From assembly GCA_009841115.1 (NCBI GenBank), contig VXML01000100.1, positions 58,615-122,614 of the forward strand: a stretch of 64,000 nt of DNA, given 5' to 3'. Within the stretch, counting starts at the first letter, position 1. Each line of letters begins with the position of its first letter. The DNA is from Gemmatimonadota bacterium. GTDB taxonomy: Bacteria > Latescibacterota > UBA2968 > UBA8231. Both the position numbers and the translations under genes were made by a program. Below the pieces are notes generated by a model. The model was given only the letters and a program-made list of their open reading frames with translations, was not told the DNA's origin and did no database searches. Below are positions 40,569 to 49,800 of the stretch, piece after piece.

Positions 40569-42452
40569 ATGAGCGACCTATTCCGTTCGTTGACCTGGGC
40601 TCTCTTCCTGTGGATTGGCTTCGCGACTGGAGAAGCTTCCGGGTTGGTCATCTACCGCTTCGGCGGTGAAACGCTAGCGCCGCCTCCTGAAGCAGGCAGC
40701 GAAGGGGTGGAATTCATCCAGCTAAACTGGACGGATATAGAGAAAGACCGCGGTGGGAAAGTCACTGAACTGGGCTTGGATAGCACCAGTATCTGGCCAC
40801 TGAAACGCAATCCAAACTTCAACATTGCACCTGGAGTTGAAGCAAACGGAGGGGCACATTTAAGGCCCAATATAAACGGAGAGGTGTGGGATGGGGACAC
40901 AGGTGCCTTCTGGCTGGCAGAAAAGTATCTATGCGCCCAATTCCGCAGCCGAGGATCCTGTACCGACGACTTCGGCCGCCAAGGCACCGCCAACATCTTT
41001 TTAGGCAGTCGTTATCGCATTGATCGGATTCGGGTTATATCCGGGTTGACCGATCCGAGCAGAACTGTGCGAACCTTCCGCGTCCACATTGGGCCGCTGC
41101 CTGCGCGCATCTCTTTTAGTCTTACTCCCGAGCCGTTTTCGCCTTGGATCGTCGAGGTGCGAGACAACCGAGAGCAAATATTGGATGTACCCATTCCAGC
41201 TCACGAGGATGTGGAATTTGTGCAGGTGACGGTCGGCGAACACGGCGAGGACTGGGAAGTCAACGAGATAGAAATCTATGCCAAAGGCTTTGTCGAACAA
41301 TCCACGTACATCTCCAATATCCTCGATTTTGAGCAACCCATGGCCTGGGGCAACCTGCGCTGGGCCGGACGACAAGACCCCAAAGCCCAAGTGCTCATCC
41401 AGTCTCGATCTGGCCGAGACGACGACCCCGACCTGTTCTGGCGCTTCACCGGACGAGGTGAAGAAAAAACAGCCGTCAGCCGTTCCGAATACGCCGACTT
41501 GGCCGTAGGTGAAAAAGCCGGCATCGGCTACGATCAAGCCAACTGGACCTTCTGGTCGGCCCCCTACGCCTTCGCCGACAGCAGCGGCACCCCCATCGTG
41601 TCGCTCAGTCCAAGACGCTACCTCCAACTCAAAGTCGATTTTCTGCCTCAAGACGACGACGGCGGACAGGTCAACTTTCTCGAAGTGCACGCTTCCCCAC
41701 CGGTGGCCACGCAGTTGGTAGGCGAGGTCTGGCCGGTCGAAGCCGCCGTAGGACAGCCGCAGCAGTTTACCTACGTAGTGCGACCCACCCTAGGAGGCGA
41801 CAGTGGCGGGTTTGACCGTTTAGAAGTGGCCACTCCGGCGCGGCTGGGTTCCGTAACCCAAGTGCGCATCGGCGACGAGCCGGCGGACTATGCAGTGGAG
41901 GTAGCTGATTTGCATCGGCTGGTGGTGAATCTCCCTCGGCTGACGGCTCAGGATTCGGGTGCCTTGGTGGAGGTAGTTTTCGAGGCGGAGGTATTGCGCT
42001 ATGGCTCGACCTTTTCAGCGCGGGTGTGGGACAGTGCTCAGCCGTTGGAGGTACCCCAGAGCGTGCAGGGCGGCGATGCCAGTCCTGTCTATGAAGGCAA
42101 TCGGGTGTGGGTGGCCACCAAGGCAGAGCATCAAGGCGTGCTGCAAATAGACCGCCAGTCGGTAGTTTTAACACCCAACGGGGACGGGCGCAACGACACA
42201 GTAGGGTTGGGCTACGATCTATTAGAACTGACGGGACCAGCGTCAGTAGAGGTGGCCGTGTGGGACTTGTCGGGTCGTCGGGTGCGTCGGGTATATGAGG
42301 GATGGGATGGCGTGGGAGCGTATGAGCGGGTGTGGGATGGCCGGGATGCGTCGGGACGGCTGGTGCCGCCGGGCCTTTACCTCTACCGCATCTCCGTCGA
42401 AGCCGACCACCAAACCACCGAGGCCGTAAAACCTCTACAAGTCGTCTATTAA
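40569..42452 (+). CDS. Secreted surface protein, paralog 3
   Basis: The start at 40569 gives MSDLFRSLTWALFLWIGFATGEASG, the same beginning as paralog 2, and 627 residues. A longer in-frame extension to 40518 has no support. The discoidin-like module, cysteine loop (YLC-AQFRSRGS-C), EKAGIGYDQANWTFWS segment and FlgD-Ig-type C-terminus (VLTPNGDGRND, GLYLYRISVEA) are all present. The C-terminal tail, TTEAVKPLQVVY, differs from paralogs 1 and 2 and matches paralog 4 (VEAVKPLHVAY). This mixing, together with the identical tract shared with paralog 1, indicates segmental exchange among copies. The array ends here, convergent with a glycosyltransferase gene 35 bp away. Confidence 0.75.
   Translation: MSDLFRSLTWALFLWIGFATGEASGLVIYRFGGETLAPPPEAGSEGVEFIQLNWTDIEKDRGGKVTELGLDSTSIWPLKRNPNFNIAPGVEANGGAHLRPNINGEVWDGDTGAFWLAEKYLCAQFRSRGSCTDDFGRQGTANIFLGSRYRIDRIRVISGLTDPSRTVRTFRVHIGPLPARISFSLTPEPFSPWIVEVRDNREQILDVPIPAHEDVEFVQVTVGEHGEDWEVNEIEIYAKGFVEQSTYISNILDFEQPMAWGNLRWAGRQDPKAQVLIQSRSGRDDDPDLFWRFTGRGEEKTAVSRSEYADLAVGEKAGIGYDQANWTFWSAPYAFADSSGTPIVSLSPRRYLQLKVDFLPQDDDGGQVNFLEVHASPPVATQLVGEVWPVEAAVGQPQQFTYVVRPTLGGDSGGFDRLEVATPARLGSVTQVRIGDEPADYAVEVADLHRLVVNLPRLTAQDSGALVEVVFEAEVLRYGSTFSARVWDSAQPLEVPQSVQGGDASPVYEGNRVWVATKAEHQGVLQIDRQSVVLTPNGDGRNDTVGLGYDLLELTGPASVEVAVWDLSGRRVRRVYEGWDGVGAYERVWDGRDASGRLVPPGLYLYRISVEADHQTTEAVKPLQVVY
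41508..41833 (+). repeat. 326-bp tract identical to 37447-37772
   Basis: Second copy of the identical tract, inside paralog 3. It starts at the EKAGIGYDQANW segment and runs into the beta domain before the FlgD-Ig-type end. Confidence 0.75.
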
Positions 42453-42487
42453 AGTCTCAATATTCCCAATGGCCTTACCCCTACTTT

Positions 42488-44512
42488 TCAGGGTGACGTC
42501 TTTGTCCGGCGCAGTCGCTCGGCGGTTTCGAAAGCGGTCTGAGCCAATTCTCGTCGCTCGGTGCGCATATAGAGTACTCCCAGATTGTAGTGGGCTATAG
42601 CCACATCAGGTTCGAGTCTCAGAGCTCGGCGCAGTGCCTCTTCGGCAAGAGCGTATTCGCCTCGCTGCAGGTACAAGACTCCAAGGTTGCGGTAGGCAGC
42701 GGCAAATTCTGAATCTAGGCTTACAGCCCACCGCAAGTGTCGAATTTGCTCGTCTTGGCGTCCCAGATGGTGGCAGGCATTGGCTAGGGCGTAGAAGCCT
42801 TTGGCTCGTTGCTGGGATTTCAAGGCTGTGGCGAAAAAATCATACGCCAGCAGATAGTCTCGCTGGTCCAAGTGGAGATAGCCCAGATAGTAGTAGCCCT
42901 CGTATTGAATGGTGGGACGGGGATCGCTGGCGAGCACTGCGAGGAGGAGGGATTTGGCTTCAGCGAAGCGCTGCTCCCTGCGGAGCAAATTGCCCAGATT
43001 GAGCCGTGCCCGGGTGTGATCAGAAGCCAGAGCAAGGGCTTGGCGATACGCTGTTTCAGCTTCACGAGGCCGCCCCTGCGCTTCGTAAACCGCGCCCAGA
43101 CTATTGTACACGTCGGCATCTTCGGCATCGTCCTGGAGCGCCTGCAAATAGGCCGCCTCGGCGCGGTCATATGCTTGGTTTCGCATGTGGACCTGCCCTT
43201 GGAGCCAAGCAGAACGCAGGTGATCCACCTGTGCAGGGTTAATTCCAGTGTGCCCCAGTGCAAAAGCAGCACCCAGCGCCAGCGCCAAGGCAGCACTGTG
43301 CCGCCACTGGTGCCCCTTTAGACTGAGGGTACCTTGGCGAACAGCTTCGGCGGCGAAAAGCATCAGCAAAGGCACCGCGGGAAGCCGATAGCGAGCGCAC
43401 ACCGTGAAAAGCAAGCCCGAGACCAAATAGGATAGTCCGAAACCATAGAGCAAGCCGTATTGACGCCATCGGTGCCAATTCCACACTAGCCCGACTAGCG
43501 CTAGGGGCGCGACAACGCCAAAGCCGAAAACATTCAGGTAACTCAAATGGGAATGCGCCTCGTAAAAGTGAATATCAACACTCACGGGGACTTCAAAGGC
43601 GTGCCAGAACAGTCTGAATTTGCGGTAGAGCAAGTGGAGGTAGGAAAGCGGTTGCTCGACCATGAAGCCGAGTCCCTCGGCCGTATAGAACCGGCCTCTA
43701 TCGGCTGGCGAAGTGGCCATATCCGCTTGGTATGGGAGTATTTCGAGGCGTTGCCAGTCTATCCCCTGGCGTGCATACGGGGTGCCGTCGGCCGCGGGGT
43801 TGTTGCCCATGTAAAAGCTCCAAGCACCTTGGAATGGGAGCGGCGTGCCTTGGACGAGATAGTTGTGGACTATGAACGGGGTCAGCACGGCGCAGAGTCC
43901 CAAACAGAAAGGTATCAGTAATCGAGTCCGAGTCCGCAGACAGAGCCACCAGAGAGCCACCGGCACCAGCAACAGGGTATTGCTGCGCGTCTCGACCAGC
44001 AGGCCCAGTAGCGCCCCAGCACCGGCAGCCGACCAATAGCTAGGCCGGTCGGCACAACGCACCAGTTGAAGCAGCAAAAGCAACTCAATGAAGATGGTCA
44101 GGGTGGTGGCCAGCAATTCGCCGTTGTAGAGCATAAAGGGCCAATACCCAACTGCCATCAGGCCGGCGAGCAAAGGAGTAGGAGCGGGGAAAAAGCGCCG
44201 GGCAATAGCGTAGAGCAGGACGCAAGAGAAAGCCCCAAGGACGGCTTGGAACAGGCGCACGCCCCCAAGCCCAGCACCGCTCAGCTTGAGCAGAGCCAAC
44301 AGTACCGGATAGAGCGGTCCGTGGACATAGATGCGAGGAGTGGAGAACCACCCTTCGCCTTCAAGCAGGGCCTGGGCTAGATGATCGTATTCCCAAGCGT
44401 CGAGGATCAGGGTGTGAAAGTAGAGTGTATCGCGGATTTCCACCAAGTAGGCCAGACGCAGAATCAGGGCCAAGAGGAAAAGAGCGATGACATGGCGGCT
44501 GTTTATGGACAT
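42488..44512 (-). CDS. GT-C glycosyltransferase with C-terminal TPR repeats
   Basis: From the ATG at 44512 the protein has 674 residues; a longer frame to 44608 is possible but adds an unlikely N-terminus. The first about 400 residues have roughly ten hydrophobic helices and an early loop RDTLYFHTLILDAWEYDHLAQALLEGEGW, as in GT39/PMT-ArnT-like enzymes that use polyprenyl-linked sugars on the outer face of the inner membrane. The last 230 residues are TPR repeats, such as EDADVYNSLGAVYEAQGRPREAETAYRQAL and AYRNLGVLYLQRGEYALAEEALRRAL. TPRs may recruit protein substrates. It lies next to surface-protein genes, and protein or envelope glycosylation is a reasonable inference. Confidence 0.65.
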   Translation of the reverse strand: MSINSRHVIALFLLALILRLAYLVEIRDTLYFHTLILDAWEYDHLAQALLEGEGWFSTPRIYVHGPLYPVLLALLKLSGAGLGGVRLFQAVLGAFSCVLLYAIARRFFPAPTPLLAGLMAVGYWPFMLYNGELLATTLTIFIELLLLLQLVRCADRPSYWSAAGAGALLGLLVETRSNTLLLVPVALWWLCLRTRTRLLIPFCLGLCAVLTPFIVHNYLVQGTPLPFQGAWSFYMGNNPAADGTPYARQGIDWQRLEILPYQADMATSPADRGRFYTAEGLGFMVEQPLSYLHLLYRKFRLFWHAFEVPVSVDIHFYEAHSHLSYLNVFGFGVVAPLALVGLVWNWHRWRQYGLLYGFGLSYLVSGLLFTVCARYRLPAVPLLMLFAAEAVRQGTLSLKGHQWRHSAALALALGAAFALGHTGINPAQVDHLRSAWLQGQVHMRNQAYDRAEAAYLQALQDDAEDADVYNSLGAVYEAQGRPREAETAYRQALALASDHTRARLNLGNLLRREQRFAEAKSLLLAVLASDPRPTIQYEGYYYLGYLHLDQRDYLLAYDFFATALKSQQRAKGFYALANACHHLGRQDEQIRHLRWAVSLDSEFAAAYRNLGVLYLQRGEYALAEEALRRALRLEPDVAIAHYNLGVLYMRTERRELAQTAFETAERLRRTKTSP

Positions 44513-44647
44513 AGACAAGACGCCGGCAGCAGAGGCCTGTTTCTCGACAACGGCGAAAAAGTTGGCTTTATTGGATGCCGTAGGTTGTACATTTCGCCTC
44601 TGGACCAATGCCTTAATATGCAGTCATAGAGGCGTGGGAGGAAAATG

Positions 44648-46393
44648 ATGAAATACCTAAGTCCCAAGGCAATAATACGCCTTGTACCTGCCGTGACAAG
44701 ATTGGAAATCGGAGCGGCGCTATTGGTTATTTTCGGGACTAGCTGTGCCAATCAGGAGGGAAAAGCCCATCAGCCGGAGGTGAATCTCGCCACAGACGCG
44801 GATTCGACCTCCCAAGAGAATCTGGAACTAGCCCGGGTCGGCGACCAATCCATCACCGCGGGCCAACTGCGGGCGTTCTATGGTAAAATCCCCGATTACC
44901 TCCAGAGCGACCGGCAAGGGCTGGATAAGGAGCGCAACCATTTACAGACGCTTGTCGATATGGAGCTGCTGCAGTTGGAGGCCAAGGAGCGAGCAGTAGA
45001 TCGCCTGCCGGTCTTCATCTACAAGATGGCCCAGTACAGAAGGGAAAAGCTCGTTGGCCTCTACCAAATCAAAAAGATCAGAGTGCGCGTCTCAGGACAG
45101 GAAGTTAGCGATTACTTTCGGGAACAGAGATTGGCGCGCAAGGTCCGCTTTGCCCAACTCATCACCACCAGCGCAGACAGCGCTTGGTCGGCACTGCACG
45201 AAATCAACGCGGGGCGCGATTTCGGTGCCGTGGTCGAACAGTGGTCCATCCACGAACCGACAATGGAGCAAGGCGGGGATACCGGTCGGTATGTCGGCAA
45301 GCTGGATATGCCGCCCTATCTGCGTACGCCTCTTTTCGCGCTTGAAAAAGGAGAAGTGAGCCAGCCCATAGACATAGGTGGTCATTTCGCCCTTTTCAAG
45401 GTCCTAGATTCAATTGAAACCGGATTAGATGAAGAACAATTCCAAAATATCTATCGCCAACTCTTCATCGAGCGCAGCGTCGAAGCGAGGGCGGCCCTAA
45501 CCGACAGCCTCAAAGAAGCCCTCAACCTCAAAAGGGACCAGCGGGGGTTGGACGATTTCTCGGCGGCAATGCACAAGGAAGCCGCCCCCAGTGATGACGA
45601 GGTGCGGGCCATTGTTCTCTACCGCTATGCAGGAGGAACAATCACGGCCGGAGATGTACTCGATGCCGCCAGTCAACTCAAATACAAAACGCTGGACTTG
45701 CGCAGCAAAGAAGCCGTCGTCGAGTACGCCGAAGGCACCTTGGTGCCCGATGCACTTTTTATCGAGGCCGCCCTGCGGGAGGGCCTAGATCAAGAAGAGG
45801 AAGTGACGCAATGGCTGGCGAGGAAAAGAGACCAGGAATTGATCGTGCAGTTGCGCGTCCAAGTGTTGCAGGAGCGCGTAAGCATTTCCGCAGAGGATAT
45901 CCGCCGAGAATACGAAGAAAATCCCAACCGCTACATGCAGCCCGCCCAGATCGAGATCCAGGAAATCCTCGTCGCCACCGAAGAGGAGGCCAAGGATTTG
46001 CTCGAACGCCTCCGGCAGGGGGCGTCCATGGGAGATTTGGCACGCCAGTACTCCAAACGCCCTCCAGAGCTGCGCGACGAGGAGGGCCGGCGGAGTTTTA
46101 CAGTGGCGGCTGCAGCAGTGTACGGACGCTTGGTGGCGGCGGCCCGAAAAGCTCCCGTGGGCGAGTTAACCGGGCCGCTGCAGGTGCGCGAGGGGTACTC
46201 CATCTTCAAGGTATTGTCCCGCGAGCAGCAGCGGGCCTCCTTTGCAGAAGCCAAAAAGCGGGTGCGGGCCACCGTCAACTGGATCAAAAAGCAGCAGGTA
46301 TTTGAGCAATTTTTATCCGAACTACGGACTAAGTACGCGACACAGGTCGAAGTCCGAGAGGACAACCTGAAACGCGTCCTCCCCAGCGGCTAG
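44648..46393 (+). CDS. Periplasmic double-parvulin (PpiC) foldase lipoprotein
   Basis: The 581-residue protein starts at the second of two ATGs, with GGGAGG 6 bp upstream. The signal peptide ends in VIFGTSC, which fits a lipobox loosely. Two parvulin-like PpiC domains are recognisable: about 165-255 (RFAQLITTSADSAWSALHEINAGRDFGAVVEQWS) and about 430-530 (IEIQEILVATEEEAKDLLERLRQG, APVGELTGPLQVREGYSIFKVL). Like SurA and PrsA it should bind and isomerise prolyl bonds in unfolded exported proteins. It is divergent from one GT-C/TPR gene and followed 49 bp later by the other, next to the surface-protein array, so those proteins are likely clients (inference). Confidence 0.8.
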   Translation: MKYLSPKAIIRLVPAVTRLEIGAALLVIFGTSCANQEGKAHQPEVNLATDADSTSQENLELARVGDQSITAGQLRAFYGKIPDYLQSDRQGLDKERNHLQTLVDMELLQLEAKERAVDRLPVFIYKMAQYRREKLVGLYQIKKIRVRVSGQEVSDYFREQRLARKVRFAQLITTSADSAWSALHEINAGRDFGAVVEQWSIHEPTMEQGGDTGRYVGKLDMPPYLRTPLFALEKGEVSQPIDIGGHFALFKVLDSIETGLDEEQFQNIYRQLFIERSVEARAALTDSLKEALNLKRDQRGLDDFSAAMHKEAAPSDDEVRAIVLYRYAGGTITAGDVLDAASQLKYKTLDLRSKEAVVEYAEGTLVPDALFIEAALREGLDQEEEVTQWLARKRDQELIVQLRVQVLQERVSISAEDIRREYEENPNRYMQPAQIEIQEILVATEEEAKDLLERLRQGASMGDLARQYSKRPPELRDEEGRRSFTVAAAAVYGRLVAAARKAPVGELTGPLQVREGYSIFKVLSREQQRASFAEAKKRVRATVNWIKKQQVFEQFLSELRTKYATQVEVREDNLKRVLPSG

Positions 46394-46442
46394 CTCGGAA
46401 TTCCTTCCCGCAGGGGCCAGTATAGACGGGAAAAGACGCCAA

Positions 46443-48566
46443 ATGTCAGAGAAGATCGCAGGGCGCATCCCCTTCAGATGGGGTACGGGTGTCATCCTGT
46501 TGCTGGCGTTGGCGCTGCGCTGGCCAGTGCCCACACCAGCTTGGACCCACTTCGATGAGATCGCCTTCATAGTTCTGCCGCTGGGTTTCTGGAGCGGCGA
46601 TCTCAATCCCCACTACTTTAACTACCCTACCTTTCACTTCTACCTTAGTTCACTTTTGTACCTGCTCTACTATCTGGCGACAAGCGCCGAATCGGTGGAG
46701 CAGTTCGTGGCCTATCACTTGCTGGTGGACGGCCGCGATTTGCTGACCCTAGTGCGCGGGGTCAACACCCTGCTGGCCGTTGCCACAGTAGGAGCTGTCG
46801 CCTGTCTGGGTCGGCGTCTCTACGGCGTCAGAGAAGGACTTTTGGCCGCCCTGATCTTGGCGACCATGCCGTTGGCCGTGCGTTTTGCCCATCTGGCCAT
46901 CGTGGATACGCCGGCTGTTTTCTGGGCCGTAATGGCCCTGTTGTGGGCAGTGCGAGCTCGTCAGGAGGGGCGCGGGCGGGATTTTCTGGCGGTGGGTATT
47001 TTCACTGGCTTAGCTGGAGCGACTAAGTACCCAGCGGGCCTAGTGGCAGTGCCAGTGACCACCGCGATTTTGCTGGGGAGACCTTGGTCGCAAAGGCACA
47101 TCATCTGGGCGGCCAGTGGGGCTGTGCTGAGTTTTGCCCTAGCCACGCCCTTTGTCTGGCTCGACGCCGGGCAGTTCTGGAGCCATTTCGCCGATATGGG
47201 ACGGACCCATCTGCTGGCCGAGTCGAGCACAAAGGAACAGGCTTGGCTCTACCACCTGCGCTACACCTCGCGCCACGGCTTGGGCGCGGTGGCTGCCGTG
47301 GCCGTTGTCCTGTCCCTGCTCTGGAGCGTCCGTCAGCGGCGGTGGCAGGAACTCGTCTTACTGGCTGGCATCATCCCCTTGGCCGCAGTTCTCGCGCTTG
47401 CTGGCTCCACTTTTATGCGCTATGCCCTACCCCTTGCTCCCCTGCTGGCCTTGCTCATCGGACGTTTGGCCGGGATAGGATGCAAGTACCCCTTGGTAGG
47501 TGGCTTGGTCATCCTGACCCTAGTGGCCGAGCCCCTGTACGCTTCGTTCCGCACTAGATCTCTACTCAGCGGCCAAGACACTCGCTCAGAGGCTCAGGCT
47601 TGGCTCCAGACCCATCTCCCCCACCACCAGCGCCTAGTCCAACTGCCCTCGGAGTGCGGCCGAATCCAAGTGCTGACACCCGAGCGCGTGCAGGTGCAGC
47701 AGACCCACTACTTGCAGAGCTACGGCAGCGAAGCGTTGCTGCAAGCGTACGCCCTCCTGGCCCAGCGCGACGATCTGCCGTTCTTGTATCTAGAGATGAA
47801 TGTGGAGAATGTGACATCGACGTCCCACGACAGTACAAGTACTCCGGTCGTCATCATCCACTATCAACATCCGGTGTGCCCTGACGAGGATATCCCAGCC
47901 GATTTCCAGTCCCTCCTAGCGGCGAGCCAATGGCGGGAAGTCTTTTCACCAGGCCGGATGGAAGCGGCTATTTTCGATCAGATGGACTGGTACTTTTTGC
48001 CGATCGCAGGATTTGACCAAGTAGAAAAAACGGGACCGGTCGTCCGGCTAGACACGCTGTATGTAAACGGAACTTCGGTGCGGATAGAGGCCCGTTCCTA
48101 CTTTGCGGCACTGCACTGGGTCTTGCGCGGCCACCAAGCTAGGGCCGAGAAACGTTGGGCGGATGCCTTGCAGGCGTACCACCAAGCCTTGGAAATTGCG
48201 CCTGTGCCCGAGGAATTGATCGGCCTAGAAGTGGGACGCTATCTCTACACCCAGATGGGGCGAACACATGCTCAAATGGGCCAACTAGAGCAAGCCGTGC
48301 GCTTTTTGGAGCAGGCCGTAGCCCTGAAGCCGACGTACCGAGAGGCGTACAACGAACTCGGAGTCGCGTACGCTTCCTTGGGAGAGCTGGAAAAAGCCGT
48401 GAAAACTTGGGAAGAGCTGGTAGCATTGCACCCGGATTTTGCCCCGGCCTATTTCAACTTAGGCCGGGCCTTGTGGCGCTTGGAAAGACGACAGCAGGCC
48501 CGCGCGTACTGGCAGAAGGGAGTAGAGTTGACACCCAATCATCCATCGGCGGGCCGAATACAGTAG
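46443..48566 (+). CDS. GT39-type GT-C glycosyltransferase with TPR repeats, second copy
   Basis: The 707-residue protein has about 10 to 12 membrane helices with an early acidic loop (PAWTHFDEIAFIVLPLGFWSGDLNPHYFNYPTFHFYL), then LVAHLAIVDTPAVFW-like helices and a periplasmic region. A C-terminal TPR tail follows (RWADALQAYHQALEIAPVP, AYNELGVAYASLGELEKAVKTWEEL, APAYFNLGRALWRLERRQQARAYWQKG). The layout is the same as in the leftward protein at 42488 but the sequences are only distantly similar. Both enclose the foldase gene. The enzyme should move a sugar from a lipid carrier to an acceptor in the periplasm. The acceptor is unknown; surface proteins nearby are the likeliest candidates. Confidence 0.65.
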   Translation: MSEKIAGRIPFRWGTGVILLLALALRWPVPTPAWTHFDEIAFIVLPLGFWSGDLNPHYFNYPTFHFYLSSLLYLLYYLATSAESVEQFVAYHLLVDGRDLLTLVRGVNTLLAVATVGAVACLGRRLYGVREGLLAALILATMPLAVRFAHLAIVDTPAVFWAVMALLWAVRARQEGRGRDFLAVGIFTGLAGATKYPAGLVAVPVTTAILLGRPWSQRHIIWAASGAVLSFALATPFVWLDAGQFWSHFADMGRTHLLAESSTKEQAWLYHLRYTSRHGLGAVAAVAVVLSLLWSVRQRRWQELVLLAGIIPLAAVLALAGSTFMRYALPLAPLLALLIGRLAGIGCKYPLVGGLVILTLVAEPLYASFRTRSLLSGQDTRSEAQAWLQTHLPHHQRLVQLPSECGRIQVLTPERVQVQQTHYLQSYGSEALLQAYALLAQRDDLPFLYLEMNVENVTSTSHDSTSTPVVIIHYQHPVCPDEDIPADFQSLLAASQWREVFSPGRMEAAIFDQMDWYFLPIAGFDQVEKTGPVVRLDTLYVNGTSVRIEARSYFAALHWVLRGHQARAEKRWADALQAYHQALEIAPVPEELIGLEVGRYLYTQMGRTHAQMGQLEQAVRFLEQAVALKPTYREAYNELGVAYASLGELEKAVKTWEELVALHPDFAPAYFNLGRALWRLERRQQARAYWQKGVELTPNHPSAGRIQ

Positions 48567-48594
48567 TTGGGGGGAGAGGGTTGAAAAAAATTTT

Positions 48595-48622
48595 TGTACT
48601 TAGACTTTTTGCTCGTATATTA
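48595..48622 (+). promoter_or_regulatory. Possible promoter of the CBM9/DOMON-like gene
   Basis: TATATT (48617-48622) with a weak TTGTAC (48595-48600) 16 bp upstream lies in an A/T-rich stretch. The 135-nt leader that follows contains two AAAGGAGG-type sequences, at about 48664-48670 and 48743-48750; only the second is properly spaced for the gene. Confidence 0.35.
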
Positions 48623-48758
48623 CCGAATTAAGTATCCGCAGGAACGTCTAACCAGCTAGGAGAAAGGAGGTTTTGTCTAGAAGTAAGTGCCGTAGATTCA
48701 CAATTGAGCAGATAGATGAATCGGCCTTTCAATCCAATACCTAAAGGAGGTTAAGGTA

Positions 48759-49691
48759 ATGAAACTGATTCGTTGCTTTCTAGCTTTAGCGCTCGTGGTC
48801 GCCGGCGCTAGTATCGGCTCGGCTCACGAACCGCCTGGCGAGGTTTACTTCGCCTTTCAGTTCCCGCTTCACGCCGTGCCCGCCATTGACGGCGATCTAA
48901 GCGACTGGGATATGGTAGATCCAGATATCTTCGAGATCTCGGTAGAAGGAGGCCACATCGTAGAGACCGTGCGTGGGGATGACAGCGGCGAGCTGTCGGA
49001 TTTCAACGCTAGGAGCATGTGGGCTTGGAACGAAGAAATGAACCGGGTCTTCTCCTTCGCCTTTGTGGTTGACGAGCATCTCAACAACAACCGCGACGAT
49101 CCCACTGTCTTCAACTGGGATGACGACTGGCACTTCGTGCTCGACGCCGACCACAGCGGCGGCGATATGTTTAACGGCGATTGGAACGATTTGTCCGAGG
49201 ACGAGCGCCGGGATTTGTTTTTCGTCACGGGTCAGTTGTGGCAGATTCACGTGCCGCCCATCGATGGGTACTGGGCCTTCAAGTACATCGAGGCGACCGA
49301 CTGGGAAACCACTGGCCGCGAGATCCCCTTCCCCGAATACGCTCAAGTGGGCTGGGCCCGCACCGGCGAGTCTGGTGGCCCAGGTACTTATACCTACGAG
49401 ATCATGATGACTCCGTGGGAAACTTGGAGCTGGGATGGTCCCGAGCAAAGCACCATCGTCGATCTAGAAGTAGGCAATATCATCCACGTCGGCTCCTTGT
49501 CTAAGGACTACGACTTGGCCGATGACCGCTACGATGGGTCCTACGATTTTCCGGCTGTTCACAATGTCTGGCGCAATGCCAATCTCATGGGCGACATGGA
49601 GCTGCTGGAGGTCGATGAAGAGCTATTTCCCACCGCTGTAGAAAACGACTCGTGGGGCAGAATTAAGTCCCATTACCTGCTGGAAGAATAG
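48759..49691 (+). CDS. Secreted CBM9/DOMON-like beta-sandwich protein
   Basis: The 310-residue protein has a strong Shine-Dalgarno (AAAGGAGG) and a clear signal peptide (MKLIRCFLALALVVAGASIGSA). The mature part opens with VPAIDGDLSDWDMVDPDIFEI, the I-D-G-x-x-x-D-W motif of CBM9 and DOMON-type sandwiches that bind sugars or heme. Acidic, Trp-rich strands follow (DDDWHFVLDADHSGGDMFNGDW). No C-terminal FlgD-Ig domain is present, so it is not a member of the paralog family. It ends in a strong terminator 15 bp after its stop, so it can be made in excess over the genes downstream. A role as a free periplasmic or secreted binding protein is an inference. Confidence 0.65.
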   Translation: MKLIRCFLALALVVAGASIGSAHEPPGEVYFAFQFPLHAVPAIDGDLSDWDMVDPDIFEISVEGGHIVETVRGDDSGELSDFNARSMWAWNEEMNRVFSFAFVVDEHLNNNRDDPTVFNWDDDWHFVLDADHSGGDMFNGDWNDLSEDERRDLFFVTGQLWQIHVPPIDGYWAFKYIEATDWETTGREIPFPEYAQVGWARTGESGGPGTYTYEIMMTPWETWSWDGPEQSTIVDLEVGNIIHVGSLSKDYDLADDRYDGSYDFPAVHNVWRNANLMGDMELLEVDEELFPTAVENDSWGRIKSHYLLEE

Positions 49692-49705
49692 TTCCAGTTT
49701 TTCAT

Positions 49706-49747
49706 ACACAAAGAGGGGATATTTCGATATCCCCTCTTTGTGTTTTA
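49706..49747 (+). terminator. Strong intrinsic terminator with TTCG loop
   Basis: A perfect 17-bp stem (ACACAAAGAGGGGATAT at 49706-49722 with its complement at 49727-49743) closes on a TTCG loop and is followed by a short T-run. It separates the CBM9-like gene from the large surface-protein operon, although only 57 bp remain before the next start and no clear promoter is seen there. Confidence 0.9.
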
Positions 49748-49800
49748 GCATCTAAAAGCCGTTTAACCACTCGACAAGTTTGCATCCTGGAGGGGCCATC

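Noticed and set aside
48673..48744. A possible leader peptide of 23 codons before the CBM9-like gene
   Set aside because: Its TTG start is only 2 bp from the AAAGGAGG sequence, too close for normal initiation, and no other start fits.
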